A DNA stretch of 64,000 bases, taken from the NCBI RefSeq assembly GCF_001936615.1, contig NZ_MLBF01000005.1, forward strand, positions 96,734 through 160,733, read 5' to 3'. This DNA is from Desulfosporosinus metallidurans (GTDB lineage: Bacteria > Bacillota > Desulfitobacteriia > Desulfitobacteriales > Desulfitobacteriaceae). Position numbers and translations under genes: made by a program. A model generated the notes under the pieces. The model saw nothing but the letters and a program-made list of their open reading frames with translations. It did not search any database and was not told the origin of the DNA. Shown here one piece after another: positions 49,757-57,824 of the stretch. Every line of letters begins with the position of its first letter. The first letter of the stretch is position 1.

Positions 49757-50575
49757 TTATGTCGATATAATCCAGAATGGGCCGCCCGCTTCGGCGCTTT
49801 TATGGGCTTCGTTCAGTATGATGGATAAGTCCCACTCCTGTTCGCTGCGCTTTTTGCTGGCTGGGTCCGCCACCAGGATTTTTCCCCCGGCGGTCACGCC
49901 CCTGAGTACGATGAAATGCCCGCTGGACGTAAAATGCCCCTTTCCCATCAGTGCGACCACCAGCTTGCCGGAAGACAGCGCGTCAACAATTTTTTGCGGT
50001 TCCTTTGCCGGGCAGCCTTCTACCTGCAAGCCAAAGGCTTTCGCTGCGCCCGGAATAAGGGAATGATAGGAACCGCCGCCGGGAGCCCAATACCCGTTAT
50101 CATAAGACCATTCTGCCATTTCCACCGGGTCAACCGTTTTATCCGTCAGGCTGGATACTACCATAGCCATTGCGGTGGGACCGCAGCCATACCCGCCGAT
50201 GTTGTCTGTCCCGTAAGACTTGTCTCTGAACCGTTCATCTCTCTGGTTGTAGTACACCACCGGCGTGGCTCCATCGGTAAAGATCACGCCCTCATAGGAT
50301 GTTATGCCGCTTTCATAATTCGTTGCCGCAAGGTACTGGTACATCCCGTAGTCGTTTTGCAGCCGCTCTACCTCGGTAATGGCTCGGCTATCGAAAAACT
50401 CACCCAAAAATTCCAACGGGTGGGTAAGGATATAAACGAAGGCCGCCAGGATGAGAACTACACACAGCAAGGGTGTAAGAATAATAATCAGCAGCTTTTT
50501 TCTTGCTTCTTCATCGGATGCAAGCTTTAAGGCCGCCTGGGCAAGAAGCTTTGCCGTTGCCGGATCAATTGCCAT
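49757..50575 (-). CDS. Membrane-anchored C39-like cysteine peptidase
   Basis: A 272-residue protein. One membrane helix (about 30-52) is followed by an extracellular papain-like C39 domain: catalytic Cys in GYGCGPTAMAMVVSS (about 130), His in SGHFIVLRGV (about 224) and Asp in ILVADPAS. ATG 50575 is chosen because GGAGGT lies upstream and MAIDPATAKLL follows; the longer frame would read through the terminator. In conjugative elements such peptidases may process secreted proteins or trim peptidoglycan. Confidence 0.75.
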   Translation of the reverse strand: MAIDPATAKLLAQAALKLASDEEARKKLLIIILTPLLCVVLILAAFVYILTHPLEFLGEFFDSRAITEVERLQNDYGMYQYLAATNYESGITSYEGVIFTDGATPVVYYNQRDERFRDKSYGTDNIGGYGCGPTAMAMVVSSLTDKTVDPVEMAEWSYDNGYWAPGGGSYHSLIPGAAKAFGLQVEGCPAKEPQKIVDALSSGKLVVALMGKGHFTSSGHFIVLRGVTAGGKILVADPASKKRSEQEWDLSIILNEAHKSAEAGGPFWIIST

Positions 50576-50593
50576 AAAATTACCTCCATTATA

Positions 50594-50623
50594 AAAGGCG
50601 CTCCTGTCAGTAGGAGCGCCTTT
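50594..50623 (-). terminator. Terminator in the conjugative operon
   Basis: Perfect 12-bp stem AAAGGCGCTCCT / AGGAGCGCCTTT, 6-base loop, between the SLOG gene and the peptidase gene. Confidence 0.8.
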
Positions 50624-50665
50624 ATGGTTCATTGGGCTGTGTCGCTAGTGTTTATTAGAATCAGT

Positions 50666-51211
50666 TCACATTTCAAAGGTATTGGGGTCAATCAGAATCA
50701 CAGTCTTTCCCAGGGTGCGGGCAAAAGCAAGGATGTTGCCCGCGCCGCCGGGCTTGCCGTTCCATACCGCAAGCACATAATTACTTTGCTTGACCATGTA
50801 TTCCTTTTTCTTTTTGATGCAATCCTTAGTGTAATGACGCTGCAAAAGGGTTTCCTTATCGCATCGTTCTACAATAGAAAAGTACCTGTCACGCTGCGCT
50901 ATCGTCCATTTTGCCGCCTGATCCTCACAGGGAATAACGCACTCCAGGGTAATTTCGGGATAGTCTCTTTTGAGGTCAAGGACGATTTCTGCGGCAAACT
51001 GGCCGACACCTAAATCAACACCGCTGATGAAATGAGTAACTCCCAAAGCTTCAATCAAATAGACCGCCTGTTCCTTCAGTACCTGCTTCAACCGCAGGCA
51101 ACCGGCGTTTTCTTCGTCAAGCCCAAGGGGAAGGCTTTGAAGGCGGGGTCCCGCAAAGCAGCAGGCAGGCCTTATATTGGCTTCTTTAATAAGCATCGTC
51201 ATTTTAGGCAA
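50666..51211 (-). CDS. SLOG/DUF1273-family nucleotide-binding protein
   Basis: A 181-residue Rossmann-like protein. It begins with CCFAGPRLQSLPLG (about 17-30) and ends with VLAVWNGKPGGAGNILAFAR (about 147-166), both typical of the YspA/DUF1273 branch of SLOG proteins. They bind nucleotide-derived ligands and often sit on mobile elements. It is divergent from the XRE repressor gene with shared control sites at 51259-51314. Confidence 0.78.
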   Translation of the reverse strand: MPKMTMLIKEANIRPACCFAGPRLQSLPLGLDEENAGCLRLKQVLKEQAVYLIEALGVTHFISGVDLGVGQFAAEIVLDLKRDYPEITLECVIPCEDQAAKWTIAQRDRYFSIVERCDKETLLQRHYTKDCIKKKKEYMVKQSNYVLAVWNGKPGGAGNILAFARTLGKTVILIDPNTFEM

Positions 51212-51258
51212 CCACCTTTCTCATAATAATAAGGAATTAAGGCATATATTTTCTTACA

Positions 51259-51314
51259 TTATATGGAATACAATTCCCTATGTCAATAGAAACATATGCT
51301 GTAATTCCGTATAA
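51259..51314. promoter_or_regulatory. Operator pair for the XRE repressor
   Basis: TTATATGGAATAC (51259-51271) and GTAATTCCGTATAA (51301-51314) form an inverted repeat about 30 bases apart between divergent genes. Such paired sites fit autoregulation by the XRE protein and control of the SLOG gene. Confidence 0.55.
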
Positions 51315-51362
51315 TGAACCGATGTATTGTCTATAATCATATATACAAGGTGGTGAATTGTA

Positions 51363-51674
51363 ATGTATGAGGATTTGTTTTACGAAAGATTAACTAGGCT
51401 CCGCACACAAAAAGGGGTTTCCGCAAGGGATATGAGCCTGTCTTTAGGTCAAAGCGAAAGCTATATCAATAAAATTGAGAACAAAAAGTCGCTGCCGTCC
51501 ATGACAGGATTTTTTTATATCTGCGAATATCTGAATGTCCCTCCAAAGGATTTCTTTGATGACGAAGTAAGCTTTCCGACAAAATTAAATGACTTAATGG
51601 ATGAGTTAAAGAAGCTAAACGATGGCCAGTTGGAGCATCTTCTGGCTATAATTAAGGACTTAAAGACAAAGTGA
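51363..51674 (+). CDS. XRE-family transcriptional regulator
   Basis: A 103-residue protein with an N-terminal helix-turn-helix (LRTQKGVSARDMSLSLGQSE then SYINKIENKK) and a short C-terminal helix. ATG 51363. It is the only plus-strand gene of the conjugative element, so it is probably a repressor of its transfer or maintenance functions. Confidence 0.87.
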   Translation: MYEDLFYERLTRLRTQKGVSARDMSLSLGQSESYINKIENKKSLPSMTGFFYICEYLNVPPKDFFDDEVSFPTKLNDLMDELKKLNDGQLEHLLAIIKDLKTK

Positions 51675-51677
51675 GAA

Positions 51678-51715
51678 AAGCAGGCTGCATGAGATATACA
51701 GCCTGCTTCTTTTTT
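51678..51715. terminator. Terminator between XRE and VirB4 genes
   Basis: Stem AAGCAGGCTG / CAGCCTGCTT with an 11-base loop, followed by CTTTTTTT on the plus strand. Confidence 0.85.
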
Positions 51716-53556
51716 TATCTTCCTCCAGCCTTACCCATATAGTCAAACTTGTATTCAGGTATCTCGAAATTGACGTGCAGACGCTTGGAACCGATCACAA
51801 ATAAGGCGTGGCCTCGTTTCTTGCTTTCCAGCAATTCTTCCTCCGCTTCGGTAAGATTGTAAAGCTCCTTTGTTTCCTGCAAATTCTTTCCGTCGGTTCC
51901 CATGATGACTTTGATACAGGGGATGTCCAGCAGGGCCTGCCCATACATCTTGATTTCAGGGGAAAGAAAATCCACGACGCTGTGGGAGATGATGATTAGT
52001 CCTGCTTCATATTTTCTTGCCCGTTTTTCTACATTGCGCAAAAACACAAGGCTCTGCGGCACCTGGGGATCGATCATCAGGTAGGCTTCATCGCAAATGA
52101 GCAATACTCGCTCGGTCCTGTCTTTGGACATCTGCTCCCAGCACCAGGTCAACAGGTTGAAGTATTGCGTCCTTTTGATGTTTTCGCTTGTGTTTTGCAG
52201 GGAATGGGTGTCCAAACAAATACAGCGGGAATGGGTTTCAACGGCGGTGTGGCCGTTCCATAAAAAGCTGTCGCTGCCGTTGGCTACATCATACAGCAGC
52301 AAAGCCAGGTCACGATAGACGGTGTTGCTCTTGTCCTTCTCTGCTTTTTCGGAAATCAGCTTATGCAGATCGCTAAAGGTGGGAAACTGTGTGTTGGACA
52401 GGGTGGTAATATCCGTGTCCCAATAAATTTCAAACCGGTTGTAAAGCTCGATGACGCTCTGCTTCAGGATGGCCTTCTGCATGTCCGTGAGGCTGGGCAG
52501 ATAGAGATTGAAGAAGATTTCCAGATTCTTAACGTGGAGCGCCATGTCCGACATGCCGTTGCCCTCGTCCCGGTACAGTTTGCCGCCCTTTTCGTCCGGC
52601 TCGTCCTCGCTGTCCCTGGGTGCAGGCCGGATTTGCAGGGGATTGATTTTGCCGTTGGCGCCACCCCCCGCGTTAATCCAGTCGCCGTTCAAATTCAGGC
52701 ACAGGTCACGGTATTCCGATTCGGGGTCGATGAAAATCAGCTTGGTACCTTTCATATATTCCGCTAAAGCGATATGCTTGACGGCGGTGGATTTGCCCAC
52801 GCCGGCCACACCCATAAAGACCATATTGGAATTGGTGCGGTCATTGCCGCGCTTCCAGGTGTCTACTATGATCAATCCGCCGTTGTTGTCCTTCGCAAAA
52901 TAGTACCCGGTGCCGTCATTAAAGCCGCTGGACGCAAACGGAAATCCGCCCACAAAGGTGCTCATGGGGATAATCCTCTGCACAATGCTCTCCACCACCG
53001 GACTTACGGGATAGGTCGGGGAAATGGTCTGCAAGCCCTCTTTTTGCAGGTTGGCAAGGGTTCTGACCTTGCATTTCATCACGTTGACGACTCTCTCTAC
53101 CCTTCGGCACCCCTTGACAAAGCTTTTTTCGTCATGGGCCACCGGCATGATGACAAGGCTCATCAACGCCACAGTTTCGCCGTTTTGGTCGATCTGGAGC
53201 ATAATCCGCTCCCCGTCCTCTGCGGCTTTTTCGCTTCTCTGCCGGGTCAAGGGGTCCTTGGCACCGTCTGCGGCAGCCCGGTTTTGAATAATGCTCTTGG
53301 ATATGGCTGAAATCAAAGCACTGTTGTCCACCGGCTGGATGCCGATGGAAACAAGGGTACCCGGTATGTTGGTGATTTTACTCAGCCAACCCGTATCCAC
53401 CTTTTGAGGATAGCGGACAACGCCGTAAATCTTTCCCGTGTTTTCACCGATCACCAGGCTATTTCTCTTAATTTCAAGCCCCATCGGAGAAATGACGTTT
53501 AACAAGGCCTCATTCACCGGTACAAACTCGGTCTTTTTTCTGGAGATTCCTATCAA
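51715..53556 (-). CDS. VirB4-like conjugative ATPase
   Basis: A 613-residue hexameric-type ATPase that powers type IV secretion. Walker A is GVAGVGKST (about 250), Walker B is VLLICDEAYLM (about 480), and the region SLVFLRNVEKRARKYEAGLI is typical of VirB4/TraE. Starts at TTG 53556 with GGAGGTG upstream, overlapping the preceding gene by 4 bp. It is the clearest marker that this region is a conjugative element. Confidence 0.92.
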   Translation of the reverse strand: MIGISRKKTEFVPVNEALLNVISPMGLEIKRNSLVIGENTGKIYGVVRYPQKVDTGWLSKITNIPGTLVSIGIQPVDNSALISAISKSIIQNRAAADGAKDPLTRQRSEKAAEDGERIMLQIDQNGETVALMSLVIMPVAHDEKSFVKGCRRVERVVNVMKCKVRTLANLQKEGLQTISPTYPVSPVVESIVQRIIPMSTFVGGFPFASSGFNDGTGYYFAKDNNGGLIIVDTWKRGNDRTNSNMVFMGVAGVGKSTAVKHIALAEYMKGTKLIFIDPESEYRDLCLNLNGDWINAGGGANGKINPLQIRPAPRDSEDEPDEKGGKLYRDEGNGMSDMALHVKNLEIFFNLYLPSLTDMQKAILKQSVIELYNRFEIYWDTDITTLSNTQFPTFSDLHKLISEKAEKDKSNTVYRDLALLLYDVANGSDSFLWNGHTAVETHSRCICLDTHSLQNTSENIKRTQYFNLLTWCWEQMSKDRTERVLLICDEAYLMIDPQVPQSLVFLRNVEKRARKYEAGLIIISHSVVDFLSPEIKMYGQALLDIPCIKVIMGTDGKNLQETKELYNLTEAEEELLESKKRGHALFVIGSKRLHVNFEIPEYKFDYMGKAGGR

Positions 53557-54242
53557 AATACAACACCTCCGCCTAAAATGGGAATGGAAGGCGTAAAGTC
53601 CGTCTCCTCCAAGTGCATATAGGCGGGGTTGTTGATGAGGTTGCAGAGCCGCACAATATCCTGCTGTTCCAGGATTTCGCAGCCAATCCCACAGTCACCG
53701 AGGTTTCCGGCAAAATCCTTGGCCTTCACCAGCAACTCCTTTTCGGCGCCCTCGTCGGCTTTTTCCCAGAGGACGATGTAAAACTGGCGCTCCACCACCT
53801 CGCCAGACAGGGCAAAGGTGGTCATCTCCAGGATTTCCTGCTTCAAAAGCTCCTTTTGCTTGGGGTCGGAGGTGGCAAGCGCCGCTGACAGCTCGGAGAT
53901 CAGAGGTGTAATGTCCACCGGACGGGATACGGCAAGAAATTTAAAGGGGTGCTGTATGCCGGACATATTGGCTGTGAGCTGCTTGACCAGTTGCTGTTTT
54001 TCGCCCTTGCTGAACAGGTCGATGGTGAGGGGGTTTAGTTTCAGATAGCAGAGTACAAGCTGGTCTCTTGTGTAGAGATATTTGCCTTTGATGTCCTTGA
54101 CGTTGACAAACTCATTGGCTGTCTTTTGCTGGCCGTCCGCAGCCGCAACCTGTTTTTTCCTTTTGTCCGACAGCCTGATGAAAAGAAAAGCGCCGCCCCC
54201 CAGGGCAGCGCACACCATAATCATAATGATTGGGAAAATCAA
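53553..54242 (-). CDS. Membrane-anchored conjugation protein
   Basis: A protein of about 229 residues with an N-terminal helix (LIFPIIMIMVCAALGGGAFL), a basic linker and a soluble domain whose sequence (LVLCYLKLNPLTIDLFSKGE; VVERQFYIVLWEKADEGAEK) is like conjugal transfer proteins preceding VirB4 in Firmicute elements. I chose TTG 54242, which overlaps the stop of the upstream frame and has GAGGTGG nearby, over the TTG at 54287. Exact family not recognised. Confidence 0.65.
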   Translation of the reverse strand: MIFPIIMIMVCAALGGGAFLFIRLSDKRKKQVAAADGQQKTANEFVNVKDIKGKYLYTRDQLVLCYLKLNPLTIDLFSKGEKQQLVKQLTANMSGIQHPFKFLAVSRPVDITPLISELSAALATSDPKQKELLKQEILEMTTFALSGEVVERQFYIVLWEKADEGAEKELLVKAKDFAGNLGDCGIGCEILEQQDIVRLCNLINNPAYMHLEETDFTPSIPILGGGVVF

Positions 54243-54382
54243 GCCATTTCCACCTCGCTTTCTTTGATTTCCTGAATGCCTTCGCAATCTACCGATTTGA
54301 ATAGGCTTCTATGCCCCAGGCCTAACCACCTCCAGAATCGGGTAGGAGGCCACCCATTATTTGAGTGGCCGACCTCCCACAC
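54239..54382 (-). CDS. Short conjugation-element gene or its 3' part
   Basis: An open frame of up to 47 codons ending at 54239 reads FWRWLGLGHRSLFKSVDCEG then IQEIKESEVEMA. It is coupled to the next gene by overlapping stop and start. GGAGGTGG lies inside the frame, so the real start may be a non-ATG codon near 54320; alternatively the RIT element cut off its 5' end. Confidence 0.4.
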   Translation of the reverse strand: MWEVGHSNNGWPPTRFWRWLGLGHRSLFKSVDCEGIQEIKESEVEMA

Positions 54383-54384
54383 CA

Positions 54385-54471
54385 CTTATCCCGCAAAATG
54401 CGGCATTCCGACTAATTGTCACAAGCCCTCATATCAAGCCCTTCCTTCACAAAAATGGCGGGATAATATTT
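54385..54471 (+). repeat. Left terminal inverted repeat of RIT element
   Basis: Begins CTTATCCCGCAAAATGCGG and ends GGCGGGATAATATTT. It equals the reverse complement of 57738-57824 with one mismatch seen (A/G). A small palindrome CCGCAAAATGCGG lies at the outer end. Confidence 0.9.
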
Positions 54472-55516
54472 ACTGGCTTAACCCATATAACTGCCTGATT
54501 AACGCCTCATCATCTTCCCATTCAAGATATGCAGTTTCGCCGGATAGCAACGGGTTCAATTTTGAAGTAGCTTTCATGATAGCCTCTTTTTTCATTTCAG
54601 TATCAGCATTCGCATAGATCAATGTCGATGAAATTTGTGCATGCCCGAGCCATTCAGCCAGCAAAACCATTGGCATCCCACTTTTATACAGGTGCATGCT
54701 GCGAGAGTGACGAAACATGTGGCAATGCAGTGACTCTGGGACTTTTGGATTGACGTTATGCGCGGCGGTACCGTATTTCTTTACAAACTTTTCTGAGCAG
54801 TCTGGCGACATAGCAGATCGGTTCCCTTTTCGTTCGATGTAGAAAAGATGATTGCTAAAGGAAATTTCAGGGTGGAAGACATCAACATACTTTCTGAAAT
54901 GATCAACGGTTTTGGGCATTACTGGCACCAAGCGCGTTTTCCCACCTTTCCCAGTAATGACAACGTAGGGCGATTTACCTTCGAAGTGGATGTCACTTAA
55001 CCTGATATCTAGCAACTCTTGGTTTCTGGCTCCGGTATCATACATCAGTATCATAAAGAACAGATTTCGTAGCCCCTTCTTCTTTCTGGCATCTGGCTGC
55101 TCAAGTATAGTTTTCAACGCAGATTCACTGAAGAACTTAATGACGGCGGTCTTTGCCACCTTTTTCTGAGGGATAGTGCATAAATCATTAACGCATGCCT
55201 GAACACTAACATCCCTGACACCGGCATATTTAACGAAAGACCGGATACATGCAAGGCGATGGTTGCGTGTGGAAACACTGCAATGCCTTTTCTTTTCAAG
55301 ATACTCCAGATAGCTCTCAACTGTCTCCCTGGAAAGATATTCGAAACTGAGTTTTCCCAGAGCGAAACCGTTTCTGTCGCAAATATAGCTCAACAATTGA
55401 TTGAGACATTCACGGTACGACTTAATAGTATTGACGCTCACAGCCCTTTGATCTGGGAGATATACCGTCAGAAAGTCCCGTACTAATTTGAAGAAGCGGG
55501 TGCTTTTCTCATTCAT
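54470..55516 (-). CDS. Tyrosine recombinase, third gene of the trio
   Basis: A 348-residue site-specific recombinase. The SAM-like N-terminal domain is at 1-110. Catalytic residues are seen as Arg in YDTGARNQELLDIRL, His-x-x-Arg in HMFRHSRSMHLYKSG, the second His in EWLGHAQISSTLIY and the nucleophilic Tyr in that same segment. It overlaps the middle recombinase gene by 8 bp and ends within the left terminal repeat. Acts with the other two. Confidence 0.9.
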   Translation of the reverse strand: MNEKSTRFFKLVRDFLTVYLPDQRAVSVNTIKSYRECLNQLLSYICDRNGFALGKLSFEYLSRETVESYLEYLEKKRHCSVSTRNHRLACIRSFVKYAGVRDVSVQACVNDLCTIPQKKVAKTAVIKFFSESALKTILEQPDARKKKGLRNLFFMILMYDTGARNQELLDIRLSDIHFEGKSPYVVITGKGGKTRLVPVMPKTVDHFRKYVDVFHPEISFSNHLFYIERKGNRSAMSPDCSEKFVKKYGTAAHNVNPKVPESLHCHMFRHSRSMHLYKSGMPMVLLAEWLGHAQISSTLIYANADTEMKKEAIMKATSKLNPLLSGETAYLEWEDDEALIRQLYGLSQ

Positions 55517-56459
55517 CTTCGGACACCTCCGGGATCAAATCCGAGAAATGGCTCCAGTCGATAGCCGATGAACGAATGAGGTTTTCCGGTAAGAGGTGGA
55601 TGTAGTATGCCGTATCCGAAAAATGAGTATGTCCCATAAATGCGCTTAGATAAGGGAGTTTTGCGAAAAGATCAGCACCTTCGTCCAGCCATTTCATCAT
55701 CATCGTCGTTGCATACCGATGCCTGAGATCATAAACAACGGCGGAAGCCTCATTACTGGTTGCGCGGGCTTTGTGCCAAATCATTCGAAACTGTCCGGAA
55801 AGCCAGCGCCGATTGTATGGCAAGCCGTTCGGAGATGGGAAAAAGTTTGTGTTACCAGTGAAAATGTCGGCATTGGAAGTATGATAATCCTTGCACATCT
55901 GCAACACATCATCGGACATGGCGACATAACGCTCTTTGTGAGATTTGTTTTTTCGGACAAGCAAGATGCCTTTGTCGAAATCTATGTCGCAGCTTTGCAG
56001 TTCCCGTCCCTCGTTCGGACGCAAGCCGCAAAAAAAAATCAATCGCAATAATACAGGAAGAATCAGGTGCCGGTTAGGGGAGCATTTATTAGGCAATAGA
56101 TCGTCGCACTCCTTGAAAATGCTCTGTAATTCTTTGTCAGTAAAAATATACGGCGTCCGTGTCTCTGGCCTTGGGAGAAAACTTGATGGGATCACATAGC
56201 AATCAATACCGATTGCAGATAGGTATTTAAGCAACTCCCGAACTGATTGAATCCTTCTTCTCGCGCTGGTCTGGGATTCGCTTTCCCAGCGTGAACACCA
56301 ACTTAAGACTATTTCTTCTTTGAGATCGGACACGTCTAATTGCTTCGTCACTATATAATTACAAAAACGCATCAGGTCGTACTCGTAAGATTTTCTGGAA
56401 TATCCTATGGATTCTTTGTAGAGGAGCATAGCCTCAATATATTCGTTGAACGTCTTCAT
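55509..56459 (-). CDS. Tyrosine recombinase, second gene of the trio
   Basis: A 316-residue recombinase. Catalytic-type segments are FFCGLRPNEGRELQSCDIDF (Arg), VYDLRHRYATTMMMKW (His-Arg), and FMGHTHFSDTAYYIHLLPE (His, Tyr). ATG 56459 overlaps the stop of the first recombinase as ATGA, preceded by GGGGAGGG; the longer frame to 56501 is less likely. Confidence 0.9.
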   Translation of the reverse strand: MKTFNEYIEAMLLYKESIGYSRKSYEYDLMRFCNYIVTKQLDVSDLKEEIVLSWCSRWESESQTSARRRIQSVRELLKYLSAIGIDCYVIPSSFLPRPETRTPYIFTDKELQSIFKECDDLLPNKCSPNRHLILPVLLRLIFFCGLRPNEGRELQSCDIDFDKGILLVRKNKSHKERYVAMSDDVLQMCKDYHTSNADIFTGNTNFFPSPNGLPYNRRWLSGQFRMIWHKARATSNEASAVVYDLRHRYATTMMMKWLDEGADLFAKLPYLSAFMGHTHFSDTAYYIHLLPENLIRSSAIDWSHFSDLIPEVSEDE

Positions 56460-57688
56460 CGTTTGGAGCCCTCCCCGACAGAGTCGAACCCCAATGCGCA
56501 TTCGCGCAAGCCCTCAATATCCAGAGAAATATACGGTTTAGTCGCGTGAGTGTTTTGATGACCAAGTATCTGTGCAATCGTTGTTATGGGCACGCCTTCC
56601 ATTGTCATTTGGGTGCCAAGCATCCTCCGAATGCCATGCATCGTTTTTCCATCACCAAGCGTATGTGATACTCCCGCTGCCTTCATCCGTCGACGCAAGA
56701 CACATGCTACCGAGACGCCATCCTTAAATCCTTGAAAAGGCGCAAGGCTTCTTAAAAATATCTCCGGGGATTTCGATTCCGGACGACTATTAAGAATGTA
56801 GTCGGCCAAGGCGGTTCCAACGCCCCTTTGCAGCGGAAGGTTGACAGGCGCTTGAGTTTTCCCCTGAACTATATGAATCTCGCTTTTTCGCCAGTCAATA
56901 TCTGAAAGTTTGATTTTCGCTATATCCCCAGCCCGCATACCACTGCTTGCAGCCAACAGCAAAATGGCATAGTCGCGTTTGCCGATTGCCGTGCTTAGGT
57001 CAATTGACTTTATGACTAATCCCAAATCATCTTGGGGCATACACGGATATATTTTTCCTTCTCTTGCTCTCGGTGCCATAAGTAAGCCTGCGTATGGAAG
57101 ACCGGATAGTCCCGATCCAGTAAGATATCGATTTAATTTGCGAAGAGCGCCGACAACATCATCCATGCTTTTTGCACGTGACTGGGAAACATCGCTCAGA
57201 AACATCTGTACATGCTCTGACTCAATTTGAGAAATGTTGTTGATGTCAAAACTGGCAAGCAGCAACAGAAAACGCCTAACTATGTACAGCGTATCGCGGC
57301 TTCGCATCTCCATGCGGACTGCATCGGCGAGACCGTTGATAATATGCTCAAAGCTTTCCGGTAAAACGGGGATACTTTTGCTAACTGGTCCTTTCCAGAC
57401 GAAATTGCCTGTCTCATACACCTCTCGCAGTATTCTGGTACCTCGAGTACGGAGGTTATATACATTCCGTGAAATCGCCCCTGTCTTCAGATTCTCCTGA
57501 TAGCGTTGATCTAGCTCGTTCAGCAAATCTGCACTGTAATATACCTCCTGCTTTTCCTTGAAGAATTCGGAGATCGGTTTGAAACTACGAGATGCGACTA
57601 CATCAAGTGTAGATTTTGCTAATCCTACTTCCTTTTCTAAGATTGCCAATGACTGTTGGATGATTCCAAAAATCGTATTGTCTTCCAT
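56456..57688 (-). CDS. Tyrosine recombinase, first gene of the trio
   Basis: A 410-residue recombinase, the longest of the three, with an extended N-terminus (about 1-150). Catalytic-type segments are AASSGMRAGDIAKIKLSDID (Arg), MHGIRRMLGTQMTMEG (the His-x-x-Arg variant) and ILGHQNTHATKPYISLD (His, Tyr). First gene after the right terminal repeat. Confidence 0.9.
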   Translation of the reverse strand: MEDNTIFGIIQQSLAILEKEVGLAKSTLDVVASRSFKPISEFFKEKQEVYYSADLLNELDQRYQENLKTGAISRNVYNLRTRGTRILREVYETGNFVWKGPVSKSIPVLPESFEHIINGLADAVRMEMRSRDTLYIVRRFLLLLASFDINNISQIESEHVQMFLSDVSQSRAKSMDDVVGALRKLNRYLTGSGLSGLPYAGLLMAPRAREGKIYPCMPQDDLGLVIKSIDLSTAIGKRDYAILLLAASSGMRAGDIAKIKLSDIDWRKSEIHIVQGKTQAPVNLPLQRGVGTALADYILNSRPESKSPEIFLRSLAPFQGFKDGVSVACVLRRRMKAAGVSHTLGDGKTMHGIRRMLGTQMTMEGVPITTIAQILGHQNTHATKPYISLDIEGLRECALGFDSVGEGSKR

Positions 57689-57737
57689 GTAAGCCTCCTA
57701 TTGAATTTAGTAAATTCAATATACAGCATAATGAAAG

Positions 57738-57824
57738 AAATATTATCCCGCCATTTTTGTGAAGGAAGGGCTTGATATGAGGGCTTGTGACAATTAGTCG
57801 GGATGCCGCATTTTGCGGGATAAG
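57738..57824 (-). repeat. Right terminal inverted repeat of RIT element
   Basis: Begins AAATATTATCCCGCC and ends GCGGGATAAG. Partner of 54385-54471, 87 bp each. Confidence 0.9.

Larger units (their letters stand above)
54385..57824 (-). mobile_element. Recombinase-in-trio (RIT) element
   Basis: A 3440-bp unit made of three overlapping tyrosine recombinase genes and 87-bp terminal inverted repeats. This is the layout of RIT elements. The right end directly abuts the 3' end of the group II intron and the left end is next to the conjugation gene at 54239, so it inserted into the conjugative element, probably after the intron. Confidence 0.88.
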